Positions 21,226 through 29,921 of a DNA stretch of 64,000 bases are shown piece after piece. The stretch's first letter is position 1, and every line of letters begins with the position of its first letter. The translations under genes and the position numbers were made by a program. The stretch covers positions 62,001 to 126,000 of the forward strand of contig NZ_CADFGP010000010.1 in the NCBI RefSeq assembly GCF_902833905.1, in the 5' to 3' direction. Under the pieces are notes generated by a model. That model was not told where the DNA came from. It was given only the letters and a program-made list of their open reading frames with translations, and did not search any database. This stretch comes from Paraburkholderia tuberum STM678. GTDB taxonomy: Bacteria > Pseudomonadota > Gammaproteobacteria > Burkholderiales > Burkholderiaceae.

Positions 21226-22347
21226 TCAGGTCTGCTTCTGTTCGTGGGTCTGCGTCGGTTGCGTGGGTTGCCTGGGTTGAGGCTGGTCTCGGACCCAGCG
21301 CCAGAACAGCTGATAACCGACGGCCAGCATCACGGGCCCAACGAATAGCCCGATGACGCCTCCCGTCACCATGCCGCCGAGCGCTCCGATCAGCACGACG
21401 GGCATCGGCACCGCGACGCCACGGCCCAGCATCAATGGCTTGAGCACGTTGTCGGCGAGGCCCGCGACGAACACGTAAACCGAGAAGATGATGTTTGCGG
21501 TGTTCACGCCGTCCGTGACGATCACGAAGGCGATCACCGGAATGGTGATCAGCGTGGCCGGCAATTGCATGATGCCGAGCAGCAGCACGGCCAGCGCGAG
21601 CAACCCCGCGCCGGGTATCCCCTTCACGACGAAGCCGATGCCGATCAGCAGCATCTGGATAAACGCGATGCCCACTACCCCCTGGGCCACCGCGCGAATC
21701 GTCGCCGTGCACAAGTCGGCGATCTGAGCGCCGTTCTCGGGGCCCGAGATGCGCGAGGCGATCTGCACCGCGCTGTGATAGCCCTTCTCACCGTGGGCCA
21801 TCAGGATGCCTGCGACGATCAGCGCGACGAAAAATATCACCAGGCCGGCACCGAGACCCGTCACCGTGGCAAGCACAGCGAGACCGGCCTCCTTCAGCTG
21901 CGGGGCGAATTTATGCGCAAGACCGGTCAGGTCCGTCGATGCCTGTTGCCAGAAGTCGTACACACGCTGGCCGACCAGCGGCCAACTCGCCACCGACTCC
22001 GCGGGAGGCGGAATCCGGAAGCTACCGCTCCTGGCAATGGCTATCGATTTCTCGACCGAATCGGCTACCGCGAGACCCAGCGCATACGTTGGCACCAGAA
22101 TCACGACGAGCGCGACAAGGACGATCAGCGTGGCGATCAGGCCATCCTTGCCGCCGAGCATGGAGCGAAGCAGGACCTGCAGCGGATAGAGCGTGATCGC
22201 AAGAATCACCGACCAGGCCATCAGGTTAAGAAACGGCGCGAAGATCCGAAAACAGAATACGGCCAGGACCGCGACGAGTCCGGCGCGGATCAGGACGTCG
22301 AGCATCTCTCGGGACGGAGTCCGTTGGGGAATCGGTGTGAGCAGCAT
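21226..22347 (-). CDS. AI-2E/PerM-family transporter-like permease
   Basis: 373 residues from ATG 22347, which has a GGGAGAA site. About eight hydrophobic helices follow the AI-2E/PerM pattern: an N-terminal pair, a large soluble loop (about 100-170), then the conserved C-terminal helices with GIGFVVKGIPGAG and PLMLGRGVAVPMPVVLIGAL. Family members include TqsA (autoinducer-2 export) and Na+(Li+)/H+ antiporter-like proteins, so substrate cannot be assigned. It is the first gene of the operon with the outer-membrane factor, adaptor and DUF2955 protein. Confidence 0.88.
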   Translation of the reverse strand: MLLTPIPQRTPSREMLDVLIRAGLVAVLAVFCFRIFAPFLNLMAWSVILAITLYPLQVLLRSMLGGKDGLIATLIVLVALVVILVPTYALGLAVADSVEKSIAIARSGSFRIPPPAESVASWPLVGQRVYDFWQQASTDLTGLAHKFAPQLKEAGLAVLATVTGLGAGLVIFFVALIVAGILMAHGEKGYHSAVQIASRISGPENGAQIADLCTATIRAVAQGVVGIAFIQMLLIGIGFVVKGIPGAGLLALAVLLLGIMQLPATLITIPVIAFVIVTDGVNTANIIFSVYVFVAGLADNVLKPLMLGRGVAVPMPVVLIGALGGMVTGGVIGLFVGPVMLAVGYQLFWRWVRDQPQPRQPTQPTQTHEQKQT

Positions 22348-22569
22348 AAGTTGTTCTCCCGCCAGGTCGCGTCGCGGTTCGGCGGCGACACCGTGATAGG
22401 CCTGCAATCGCGAAAACTCAAACCCACTGGAACGTTCTTGACGCCAATACCAAGGCCTGCCTGCAATTCCGGCATTTTAGGAAGAGGATCGCGCCGGCTT
22501 TGTCGTCGACAGAACGCGGCGTTTCACTACTATTGAACCCGCGCCTGAAATATTCAATTGGACTTTGGT

Positions 22570-22752
22570 CTCATAGACCTCGAGCCGTCCGGAGTTCAGC
22601 CGCCGAGCCGCCGCTCACGGCCGGAATCTGGTATCCCACCGATGCGCCGCCCACGCCGCACGCCTTGGGCGACGTCACCCAGACCGGCGCGGCCGGCGCG
22701 CCGATAGCAGGCCATCACCTGCCGCTGATCGTGCTGTCGCACGGCAGCGGCT
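22570..22752 (+). pseudogene. Remnant of a dienelactone-hydrolase-like alpha/beta hydrolase
   Basis: An open stretch reads LTAGIWYPTDAPPTPHALGD followed by LPLIVLSHGSG. This matches the strand before the nucleophile in predicted dienelactone-hydrolase/PAF-acetylhydrolase-like proteins (WYPT... then VLSHGxG). Similarity starts without a start codon and stops after about 60 residues, where the frame runs into the GFA gene on the other strand. Both ends are missing. The rest of 22348-22794 shows no gene. Confidence 0.6.
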
Positions 22753-22794
22753 GGTACGGCGCCTTTCGAGTCGATGTTGCGATAGGAAGGAGAC

Positions 22795-23196
22795 TCACCC
22801 GAATTCGTCGTGTTGCGGCAAAGGGTCGGTGATCGAATACCACGGTGCCTTTGAACCCACGAAAATATGGCCAGTGGGAGACATGGCGGGCGAGTCCGTG
22901 AGTGTTCCCAGCGTGACGTGAACGTATTGCCCCTGACGAACCACCGAGAACATCAGGCTTCCACATATTTTGCAGCGCACATCATGCGACGCTCGTTCAT
23001 CGCCGAAAATCAACAGGCTGTCTTCGCCCCGCGTGATGCGCAGCTTGTCGCGCTCGATTCCCGCGAAGGGTTTGAACGCCGAGCCGGTCGCGCGCCGGCA
23101 GTTTGAACAGTGGCAGTTCAACGCATAGACGAATTCGTCTCTTACCGAGTAATGGACGGCACCGCAAAGGCATCGGCCGGCAAGCAATGGTTTCAT
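22795..23196 (-). CDS. GFA/CENP-V-family zinc protein
   Basis: 133 residues from ATG 23196. Zinc-binding cysteines typical of the glutathione-dependent formaldehyde-activating (GFA) fold are present: GRCLCGAVHY (Cys9, Cys11), NCHCSNCRRATGSAF (Cys28, Cys30, Cys33) and CKICGSLMF. The catalytic assignment of many family members is uncertain. It lies alone between a broken hydrolase gene and an NTF2-like gene. Confidence 0.88.
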   Translation of the reverse strand: MKPLLAGRCLCGAVHYSVRDEFVYALNCHCSNCRRATGSAFKPFAGIERDKLRITRGEDSLLIFGDERASHDVRCKICGSLMFSVVRQGQYVHVTLGTLTDSPAMSPTGHIFVGSKAPWYSITDPLPQHDEFG

Positions 23197-23289
23197 GGCT
23201 GCTTTTAAACTGAAGGTACGTTGCAAATTGGAAAGTCACGCAGCCGTGATTATTCGCGAGCCGACGCGCGATGTCGAACCGCCAGACCG

Positions 23290-23718
23290 CTAGCGCCTGA
23301 AAATGACCTGCGCCGTGCCGACCTCGATCGGAGAGGAGGTGTGCTGGTGGACAATTTTCCATCCGTCGGCCTGCTGCCTCAGCGTCATGGTCAGGCGATT
23401 GTCCATCGAGCGCAGTTCCAATCCGTCGGCGTCGACGGCTTTATATGTCGCGAAGGCGTGAACGACGGCGAGGTCCGCGGCGACGATCGTTTGCGCCGCG
23501 CTGATATCGACTATCACACGTTCTGTACCCAGCGAACCGAACCAGCCCTCCACCATGGCGCGCCACGATGCGATGCCGTTGTACGACCATGTCCCCCACA
23601 TGTCGAAGACCACCGTATCGCGGTCGTATAGCGCAACGAACGCGTCCACGTCTTTTGCCAATATCGCGGCTTTGTAGCCCTCCAGGACTCGCAGGATCGG
23701 ATTGTCGAGTCGGTTCAC
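23290..23718 (-). CDS. SnoaL/NTF2-like protein (YybH/DUF4440-type)
   Basis: 142 residues from a GTG at 23718 chosen because GGGAG lies just upstream; the frame is open 20 codons further 5'. Fold markers are VLEGYKAAILAKDVDAFVAL, YDRDTVVFDMWGTW and the terminal GWKIVHQHTSSPI. Such cytosolic proteins are steroid-isomerase-like or of unknown function. No signal peptide is seen, unlike the NTF2-like protein at 16477. Confidence 0.8.
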   Translation of the reverse strand: MNRLDNPILRVLEGYKAAILAKDVDAFVALYDRDTVVFDMWGTWSYNGIASWRAMVEGWFGSLGTERVIVDISAAQTIVAADLAVVHAFATYKAVDADGLELRSMDNRLTMTLRQQADGWKIVHQHTSSPIEVGTAQVIFRR

Positions 23719-23902
23719 AGTGTGCTCCCAGGTCGGATGACGATGGCGGCCAGACTTGGCGCAAAACGGCAGATCCAAGGTTCCTGGCCAATTGTCTTAC
23801 CAGGTAACGACGATCGACGCACCATCGCATCGACATCCCCCCGAAAAAAACCTTCAACACGATATTGCGTTGCATTGATCAGATCCCCGCCCGCTGCGCG
23901 GA

Positions 23903-24835
23903 TCACTGGGCGATCTGCTGACGTTGATACTCGTCGTGCTTCATTTGCATATAGTCGGCGCGGCTGACCTCGTGCAATTGCCGCGGATACTGCTCGGTGG
24001 CATCGAACCAGTCAGCGAGGCGTTTGTCGAGGCGGGCGTTGGGCGGGCTGGAAAGCGCGCCAAGATAGGCATCGATGGCGAGGTAGTAGCGCATCGTATT
24101 GCGTTCGACCAGGCCGCGCACGCCGCCGATGTATTGCGGCTCGCTCGTCGACGAATCGGGCGTAGCGGAAAAGCCGACCTTGTCGCTGCCGATCGTCGCC
24201 AGGTAGGTTTTCATGGCAATCCGTCCCGCCGTGCCATATCCGTACGCGTAGGTCAGGTGAATAAAGGTGCGGTTATCGCCCACCGGTATCGCTTCCAGCA
24301 CGATACGGTAGTCTTTCGTGCTCAGCGGACCCTTGGCGGCAGTGAGCTCGACGCGAAAATAATCAGGGGTGCTCGCTACCGCACGAAAGTTGAATTGCAC
24401 GCGGTACGACGACGAAAGCGATTCCTCGGTTTTCTTGCCGATGTTCACGGTGAGGATCGTACCGCTGTCGCTGGTCGACGCATGGCAGTATTTGGTGTTC
24501 AGATGCAGGATCAGCACGTCGCACCAGTTGGCCGGGCCCTGAGTCGGGTCGTTGAGCGCGCCGCTGACCACCGCGAAAGGATAGTTGAGCACCCCGTAAA
24601 TATCGCCCTTGAGCGCCGACGGCAACTCCTGCGATTCGAGGTACAGCGGTCGCTGAAACTGGTTGTGCGCGAGTTGCTGCGTCAGACTTTGATATTTCGC
24701 GTGCAGGCGAGCCGCGCCGTCGTCCGCTTGCGCGACGACGCTCTGGCATAAGAAACAGAACACCGTGGTAATCAAGACAATCCACCACGGTCGCGTCCGC
24801 CGATTACCTGCCGGGGATGTCGCAAGCCTGCTCAT
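23903..24835 (-). CDS. Exported hypothetical protein
   Basis: 310 residues from ATG 24835 with a strong AGGAGGA site. The N-terminus is a signal peptide (Arg-rich, then WWIVLITTVFCFLCQSVVAQA). The mature part has a beta-rich central region and the blocks YGVLNYPF, WCDVLILHLNTKYC and FIHLTYAYGYG. Two cysteines (about 114 and 126) could form a periplasmic disulfide. I do not recognise the family. It is not clearly in an operon. Confidence 0.75.
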   Translation of the reverse strand: MSRLATSPAGNRRTRPWWIVLITTVFCFLCQSVVAQADDGAARLHAKYQSLTQQLAHNQFQRPLYLESQELPSALKGDIYGVLNYPFAVVSGALNDPTQGPANWCDVLILHLNTKYCHASTSDSGTILTVNIGKKTEESLSSSYRVQFNFRAVASTPDYFRVELTAAKGPLSTKDYRIVLEAIPVGDNRTFIHLTYAYGYGTAGRIAMKTYLATIGSDKVGFSATPDSSTSEPQYIGGVRGLVERNTMRYYLAIDAYLGALSSPPNARLDKRLADWFDATEQYPRQLHEVSRADYMQMKHDEYQRQQIAQ

Positions 24836-24964
24836 GGTCCTCCTCCTACTTTGGCTCAGGTTGTGGCGCAACGGAGGCGGATCCGATCCTGGCGCCCTCG
24901 TGGTTCCCGCATATCGCCGACGTCACACGGCCATGCGCAAATACAGGCCGCGGAACCCGGACCC

Positions 24965-25099
24965 TCAACGCTCGCCTACGCTGATTCGCCTGACGTCCAC
25001 CGACATCATCCGAGCATAGGTCTCACTCATTTTCGCCGCGAGCAGTCTTTTGCTCTCGACAGAGTAGTGATCGTTTACATCAAGCTGTAGATAAGGCAT
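24965..25099 (-). pseudogene. Truncated tautomerase (oxalocrotonate-tautomerase-like), N-terminal fragment
   Basis: ATG 25099 with GGAGAT upstream begins MPYLQLDVNDHY, including the Pro2 that is the catalytic base of the tautomerase superfamily, and continues with SVESKRLLAAKMSETYARMM. Translation stops after 44 residues; relatives I associate with this N-terminus have about 130. Sequence downstream on the minus strand does not restore an obvious match. Probably inactive. Confidence 0.6.
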
Positions 25100-25453
25100 T
25101 GCGTCGATCTCCAATGAGAGTGTTGCGCACGCGCCAACTATATGCCGCGCCATCCAATCGATCAAAACCGTCGCCGCACCACGCTCCGGCGAGCCGATCG
25201 TCGCTCGTGTCCGTAGCAGTGTCGAACGCCAGGCAAGCATGGCTGACGGGCACTCTGTTTTGGCCAATTGCCCTTGCATAATGGCCTTCACTATTTACAC
25301 GAAGTCCCGGATCAACGAGGTACGTTCGCTGCCGGGAGCTCGCCACCGACATTCGACAGCGATGAGTTGTTTATTTCATTGGCTGTCCTATTGTTTGTTC
25401 GCGTTCTCGCCCACAGCGTGCCTGCTGTCAAATCGATCGTCAGGAGAATCGTC

Positions 25454-26185
25454 ATGCGTAAGATGCTTACCGTCGCTGTCGCAGCGTTTTGTATTGCGTC
25501 CTTTTCGCACGAAAGTCGTGCCTCTGGCGATGATGATGTCCCACAAGCCCGATGCACGCTACCGCAAGGTACGGTCGCATTGGTAGAAAAGCAGTTGAAT
25601 ACGGTCGTGAACCTGCCCGATGCGAACGGCGGGATCTTCAAGCCTAACCGGATGTGGGCGGCCCTTGTCGATCGGCAGGGGCATCTATGTTCGGTGATCG
25701 TGACCGGCGACGCCTGGCCCGGTAGCCGGGCCATTGCAATCGCGAAGGCTTATACCGCGAACGGTTTCAGCAACGACGCACTCGCCCTATCGACGGCAAA
25801 TCTCTATGCGGCCGCCCAGCCGGGCGGCTCCCTTTACGGCCTGAATAATTCGAATCCTTTTGACGCGCGCTTCCTCGAACAGGGCAGCGGCATCGGACAC
25901 ACGCTTGGCGGCGTCATTACCTTCGGCGGCGGCGTCGCGCTTTATGCAGCAGGGAAAGTCATCGGAGGATTGGGCGTGAGCGGCGATAGCGCCTGCGCCG
26001 ATCATGCGATCGCCTATCGCATGCGCAAGCTCGCGGGGCTCGGCACTGTACCCGCCGGCCAAGGCCCGAACAACACGGATAACATCGTCTATTCAACGAG
26101 CGGATCTCCGATCGGCTTTGAGCATCCTCATTGCTTCCCGAGCGACCTGAGCGCCGATAAGATCGAGCAGATACCTTCGCACTGA
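25454..26185 (+). CDS. Exported GlcG/HbpS-family heme-binding-like protein
   Basis: 243 residues from ATG 25454 (CAGGAGA upstream). There is a signal peptide (MRKMLTVAVAAFCIASFSHE, cleaved near SRA). The mature region has the GlcG/HbpS pattern: VVNLPDANGG, MWAALVDRQGHLCSVIVTGD, SRAIAIAKAYTANGF and a glycine-rich GGVITFGGGVALYAAGKVIGG. HbpS-type proteins bind heme or sense redox state outside the membrane; GlcG members lie in glycolate operons. No glycolate genes are nearby. Confidence 0.85.
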   Translation: MRKMLTVAVAAFCIASFSHESRASGDDDVPQARCTLPQGTVALVEKQLNTVVNLPDANGGIFKPNRMWAALVDRQGHLCSVIVTGDAWPGSRAIAIAKAYTANGFSNDALALSTANLYAAAQPGGSLYGLNNSNPFDARFLEQGSGIGHTLGGVITFGGGVALYAAGKVIGGLGVSGDSACADHAIAYRMRKLAGLGTVPAGQGPNNTDNIVYSTSGSPIGFEHPHCFPSDLSADKIEQIPSH

Positions 26186-26341
26186 CCGGCTTCGAACGGT
26201 TGGCCGGCGACACCCACTGACGACGGCAATCATCGACCCGTGGCATCGGGCTTCCGGACAACGTATCGGAAGCCCGCGTAGCGTCTCGGACAGTCGGATC
26301 TGGATTGCGTTCGTACCCGCAGACTGATGCGGTGAAAATCG

Positions 26342-26770
26342 TCAACGCATCTGCCCGTCAATTTGCCTGCGCAGACGATTTTCCTCGTCTTGAAGCTCGG
26401 GCGTAAAAGCTTCGCCAAAGTCCGCAGGCTCAAAGAACGGGCGAATCTCGATCTCTGAATCACTGACCATCGGATTCGGGCAGCGCTTTACCCATTCAAT
26501 CGCTTCGTCCATCGATTGAACCTGCCAGAGCCAGTACCCGGCAATCAATTCCTTGGTTTCCGCAAACGGGCCGTCAATGACGGTGCGGTCCTTCCCTGAG
26601 AACCTCACGCGAGCGCCGGCCGAACTCGGCTTCAACCCGTCGCCGCCCTGCATGATGCCGGCCTTGACCAATTGCTCGTTGTACTGCCCCATCGCCGTGA
26701 GGAGTTCGGTACTCGGCATTTGCCCGGCTTCCGATTCGGGGGTTGCCTTGATGATGACCATGACGCGCAT
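26342..26770 (-). CDS. YciI-like / DGPF-domain protein
   Basis: 142 residues. It opens MRVMVIIKATPESEAG and contains the diagnostic DGPFAETKELIAGYWLW block, then a SMDEAIEWVKRCPNP segment. Proteins of this group are often encoded beside ECF sigma factors or act as dimeric alpha+beta-barrel proteins of unknown reaction. AAGGGAAAA precedes the ATG. No sigma gene is adjacent here. Confidence 0.9.
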   Translation of the reverse strand: MRVMVIIKATPESEAGQMPSTELLTAMGQYNEQLVKAGIMQGGDGLKPSSAGARVRFSGKDRTVIDGPFAETKELIAGYWLWQVQSMDEAIEWVKRCPNPMVSDSEIEIRPFFEPADFGEAFTPELQDEENRLRRQIDGQMR

Positions 26771-26876
26771 TTGGGTTTTCCCTTAGAAGACGAAAGTGTC
26801 TGGAGGCAACGGCGCCTCCAGTGACGACGACGAATGATCATAGGGGAAATCGACACGCGCCAGACACGATTGCTGG

Positions 26877-27914
26877 TCACGGCACTGCGAACGCGTTGTG
26901 CACCGACTTTTCGCCTGTATCGGCGGGCCATTGTGCGCGGATCTTCGTCACGACCGGCTCCGGAAGCGGTATGTAATCCAGCGCGTTGACCGTCGGCCCA
27001 CCATGACTCAACGCCCATTCGAAAAACTTCAAGGTGGCTTCGTCGTGGCCCGGCTTGTTCGGCATCGCGGGAAGCAACACATAAGTCGCACCCATGACCG
27101 GCCAGGCATCCTTGCCCGGCTGGTTGGTCAGCGATTGCGAGAGAGAGCCCGACCAGTCGGCGCTCGCCGCGGCTGCCCTGAAGGTCGCGGCGCTGGGCTG
27201 AACGACATTACCCGCCGCATTGGTCATGGCAACGTACTTCAAGCGGTTCTGTTTCGTGAAATCCCATGCGACATAGCCGATTGCGCCGGGCAGATAGCCG
27301 ACGTACGTGGCAATGCCCTCGTTGCCTTTGCCGCCGATGCCGAGCGGCCATCGCACGCTAGTGCCTTCGCCTACCCTGCGCTTCCATTCCGGACTGACCT
27401 GCGCGAGGTAGTGAGTCCAGATCAGCGTCGTGCCCGAGCCATCCTGGCGACGCACCACGGCAATCGGGTAATTAGGCATCTTGATCTTTGGGTTCAACCG
27501 CACGATTGCCGGGTCGTCCCAGAACTGAATCTTGCCGAGATAGATGTCGGCGACGACCGGCCCCGTCAACATCACCTCGCCGGCTTTGAGCCCCGGAAGG
27601 TTCACGACGGGTACCACGCCGCCGATTACGGTTGGAAATTGCCGCAAGCCGTTGCGGGTCAGTTGATCGTCGGTCAGTGGCGCATCCGAGCCCGCAAAGT
27701 CGACTTCCCGGGCGATGACCTGCTTGAGCCCATCGGACGAACCCGTGCCCTGATAGATCACCCTGCTGCCACCCGACTTCTGGTAGTCGGCGGCCCATCG
27801 GGTGTAGAGGGGAGCGGCGAACGTGCTGCCGGCTCCCTTGATGTCGGCGGCGTGGGCCGCGGCTGCGCATGAACAGCAGATCAGACCGGCCATGATGGCG
27901 TCGGATGTTCTCAC
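26877..27914 (-). CDS. pstS: Periplasmic phosphate-binding protein, PstS type
   Basis: 345 residues from a GTG at 27914 with GGGAGA ideally placed; an in-frame ATG at 27947 lacks a ribosome-binding site. The signal peptide is AIMAGLICCSCAAAAHA, and the mature protein begins ADIKGAGSTFAAPLY. Phosphate-binding motifs are present: GAGSTFAAPLY, YQGTGSSDGLK, FAGSDAPL and RQDGSGTT. It delivers phosphate to a PstCAB permease, but no pstC, pstA, pstB or phoU lies within 20 kb in the window, so this is an orphan or second copy. A candidate Pho box lies about 150 bases upstream. Confidence 0.9.
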   Translation of the reverse strand: MRTSDAIMAGLICCSCAAAAHAADIKGAGSTFAAPLYTRWAADYQKSGGSRVIYQGTGSSDGLKQVIAREVDFAGSDAPLTDDQLTRNGLRQFPTVIGGVVPVVNLPGLKAGEVMLTGPVVADIYLGKIQFWDDPAIVRLNPKIKMPNYPIAVVRRQDGSGTTLIWTHYLAQVSPEWKRRVGEGTSVRWPLGIGGKGNEGIATYVGYLPGAIGYVAWDFTKQNRLKYVAMTNAAGNVVQPSAATFRAAAASADWSGSLSQSLTNQPGKDAWPVMGATYVLLPAMPNKPGHDEATLKFFEWALSHGGPTVNALDYIPLPEPVVTKIRAQWPADTGEKSVHNAFAVP

Positions 27915-28061
27915 GAATGTCTCCCGTCGGTTCTTGTTCCGGGACATCGCTGATCCAGACCTGCCACCGCATGAGCTCGTTGGAGGGCGACCGTGCCGGT
28001 AATTCAATGTGCAGTTTTCATCGGGTGTGTCAGGTCTCCTGCATGACACGCCATACGACAC

Positions 28062-28079
28062 ATTAAAGAACGGTGACAG
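28062..28079 (-). promoter_or_regulatory. Candidate Pho box upstream of orphan pstS
   Basis: On the minus strand the site reads CTGTCAC-CGTT-CTTTAAT: two 7-base repeats separated by 4 bases. The first is a near-perfect PhoB half-site (CTGTCAT); the second matches 5 of 7. The downstream gene and phosphate function support it; the imperfect second repeat limits confidence. Confidence 0.4.
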
Positions 28080-28185
28080 ACCGAATTCCAGTTGAATCGT
28101 GCTATCGAACGCGCCGTGCCCGGCGGCCTCTTCCCCAATTGCAGGCATCCGGTTTCGGGATAGCCGACACACATCAGACATCCCT

Positions 28186-28365
28186 TCACGTCTCGTCCCA
28201 CGGTGGCACGCCCGAGAACGCGTTGACCAGGAAATCGATTGCCGCACGAACTTTTGCGCTCACGTGGCGACGGCTCGGATACAGCGCGAGCACATCGATA
28301 TCCGGCAAACGGTATTCAGGCAATACCTGGACGAGCCGGCCTGCGCGTAGGTCAGCGACGCTGGC
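28186..28365 (-). pseudogene. C-terminal fragment of a LysR-family regulator
   Basis: About 60 residues including DLRAGRLVQVLPEYRLPDID, LALYPSRRHVSAKVRAAID and FLVNAFSG. This is the typical end of the LysR effector-binding domain (AGRLVxVLP... YPSRRHxSxKVRAFIDFL). The helix-turn-helix domain and most of the effector domain are absent. It is joined tail-to-break with an SDR fragment on the opposite strand, so a deletion probably removed the starts of two divergent genes. Confidence 0.75.
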
Positions 28366-28366
28366 C

Positions 28367-28792
28367 ACCAACCTGACGAGCGCGTTTGTCGGCGCCAAGC
28401 ATCAGATTCCTGAAATGATCAAGCAAGGCGGTGGGTCGATCATCTTCACGTCGACGTTCGTCGGCTACTCGTTCGCCTTCCCGGGGACCGCCGCCTATGC
28501 CGCGAGCAAAGCCGGCCTGATCGGACTGACGCAAGCGCTCGCGGCTGAATACGGCCCGCAAGGCGTGCGCGTCAACGCGATCCTCCCGGGCGCGGTGGAC
28601 ACGCAGATGTATCGCGGTATGAACGATACGGCCGAATCGCAGACGTTCGTGACCGGACTGCACGCGCTCAAGCGGGTCGCAAAGCCGGAAGAGATTGCCC
28701 GCTCGGCGCTCTACCTTGCTTCCGACGACTCGTCCTTCGTGACGGGTACCGCTTCGTTGGTGGACGGTGGGGCTTCGATTACGCGCACCTGA
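28367..28792 (+). pseudogene. C-terminal two-thirds of a short-chain dehydrogenase/reductase
   Basis: About 141 residues starting NLTSAFVGAKHQIPEM, through GGGSIIFTSTFVGYSF, the catalytic Y/K segment AAYAASKAGLIGLTQALAAE, VNAILPGAVDTQM, to FVTGTASLVDGGASITRT. The N-terminal TGxxxGIG cofactor-binding motif and first strands are missing, and there is no start codon or ribosome-binding site at the breakpoint. The break abuts the LysR fragment on the other strand. Confidence 0.8.
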
Positions 28793-29083
28793 GCTTTCTT
28801 GACGACGGCACCCGCGGGAATGCGGATGTTCGACGACGACCCGCGAACGGCTGCTTGACCCACGCTTCGATGATGTCGGCTCGTGTCCGGAGGTACGGTC
28901 CGGATGCGCGGCCGACATCGGAGCGTTCGGGCGCGAGCGTCAACCAGCGTCGGCTGATGGGCGAACCCCCTACCATGAAAAATAAACGACCACTGTGCGG
29001 TTCCTCACCTAACCTTTGATCAGTTGAACCGCGAAAAGCAAAGCGCGAGTCAGCCGGAGTAACCAACAAGGAGGCGGGCCATC

Positions 29084-29386
29084 ATGAAGACGTTAGTCCA
29101 CACAGCTTGCGCGGTCGCGGTCATGGCTGTGTCAGTTGCATCGCTGGCGCAGTCGGACGGGGCGCTGACGCACGCGCAAGTGCAGGCAGAAATCGCTCAG
29201 CTCGAGCAAGCCGGCTTCAATCCGGCCAATGCGAATACCGTCGACTTTCCTACCAACATGCCGACCACCAACGCAACTGCCGCAGGCCAGAGCAGCGGCT
29301 ACGGCCCCGCGACCAGCGGTACGCAGCAGATGGGTCATCCGGCCAGCACGAGTGGGATGAAGCCGGTGTTCTTTGGCGGATCGTAA
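29084..29386 (+). CDS. Small exported DUF4148 protein
   Basis: 100 residues from ATG 29084 with AAGGAGG upstream. A signal peptide (KTLVHTACAVAVMAVSVASL) precedes the DUF4148 core LTHAQVQAEIAQLEQAGFNP and a low-complexity Ser/Thr/Gly tail. These proteins are abundant in Burkholderiaceae and of unknown function. The 230 bases after its stop hold no recognisable gene. Confidence 0.88.
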   Translation: MKTLVHTACAVAVMAVSVASLAQSDGALTHAQVQAEIAQLEQAGFNPANANTVDFPTNMPTTNATAAGQSSGYGPATSGTQQMGHPASTSGMKPVFFGGS

Positions 29387-29616
29387 GCCTGTCCGTCTGA
29401 CCAGTTCGCCGCTGCAGAGCATGCTCTCCCCGCCGGGGACGGCGTGGAGTGTCGTGCCATGCGCGCTTGCAGAGTGGTTTCGGCCGCCGCCTGAATGCCC
29501 GAAGCCGTCATGACGACGATTTCGGACGCACCCGGTCGAGCGCCATATTGCATGGCGCCTGTTGAATTGCCCGCGTTCATTCGCTGAACGCCTGGGCGCG
29601 AACAGCTAACACCTCG

Positions 29617-29805
29617 TCAGCGTTTCTTAACGTCGATGGTGAGGATTTCGTATCCGGGGTCGGCGTGCTCGTTCGCGACTTTATTCGCTTCCTCGTACGA
29701 GCGAAAGGACGTGGCTTCCTTAATCTCCGGTGCCATGCCGATATCGCCGTCCTCTGCGGTGCAGAGGAACTTTTCGCCGGTCTTTACGACGTAGACGGTC
29801 GTCAT
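29617..29805 (-). CDS. Small conserved hypothetical protein
   Basis: 62 residues from ATG 29805, chosen because GAGGGAG lies directly upstream. It is acidic, without signal peptide or cysteine pair; TTVYVVKTGEKFLCTAEDGD and RSYEEANKVANEHADPGYEI are the distinctive parts. The composition and the AEDG/SYEEA layout resemble small stress-related proteins with a DUF2188-like strand-helix arrangement, but I cannot assign a family. Confidence 0.65.
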   Translation of the reverse strand: MTTVYVVKTGEKFLCTAEDGDIGMAPEIKEATSFRSYEEANKVANEHADPGYEILTIDVKKR

Positions 29806-29921
29806 ATCTCCCTCCATGGCTTGCATGGGGAACTTCCAGTCTAGCAGGCTGGTGGGGTTGCACACGGTTCGCTGAGGCGATTCTGCTTTGCCTGGTCCGT
29901 TCGCTGCATTCGCTCAGGGCG

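Noticed and set aside
21197..21712. 170-residue N-terminal extension of the NodT-type lipoprotein
   Set aside because: It overlaps the AI-2E gene, is Arg/His-rich and lies upstream of a clear lipoprotein signal peptide.
28779..29069. 96-codon minus-strand frame between the SDR fragment and DUF4148 gene
   Set aside because: No ribosome-binding site, no recognisable motif and biased composition; most likely chance.
29335..29580. 81-codon minus-strand frame overlapping the DUF4148 3' end
   Set aside because: It runs antisense into a well-supported gene and carries no family motif.
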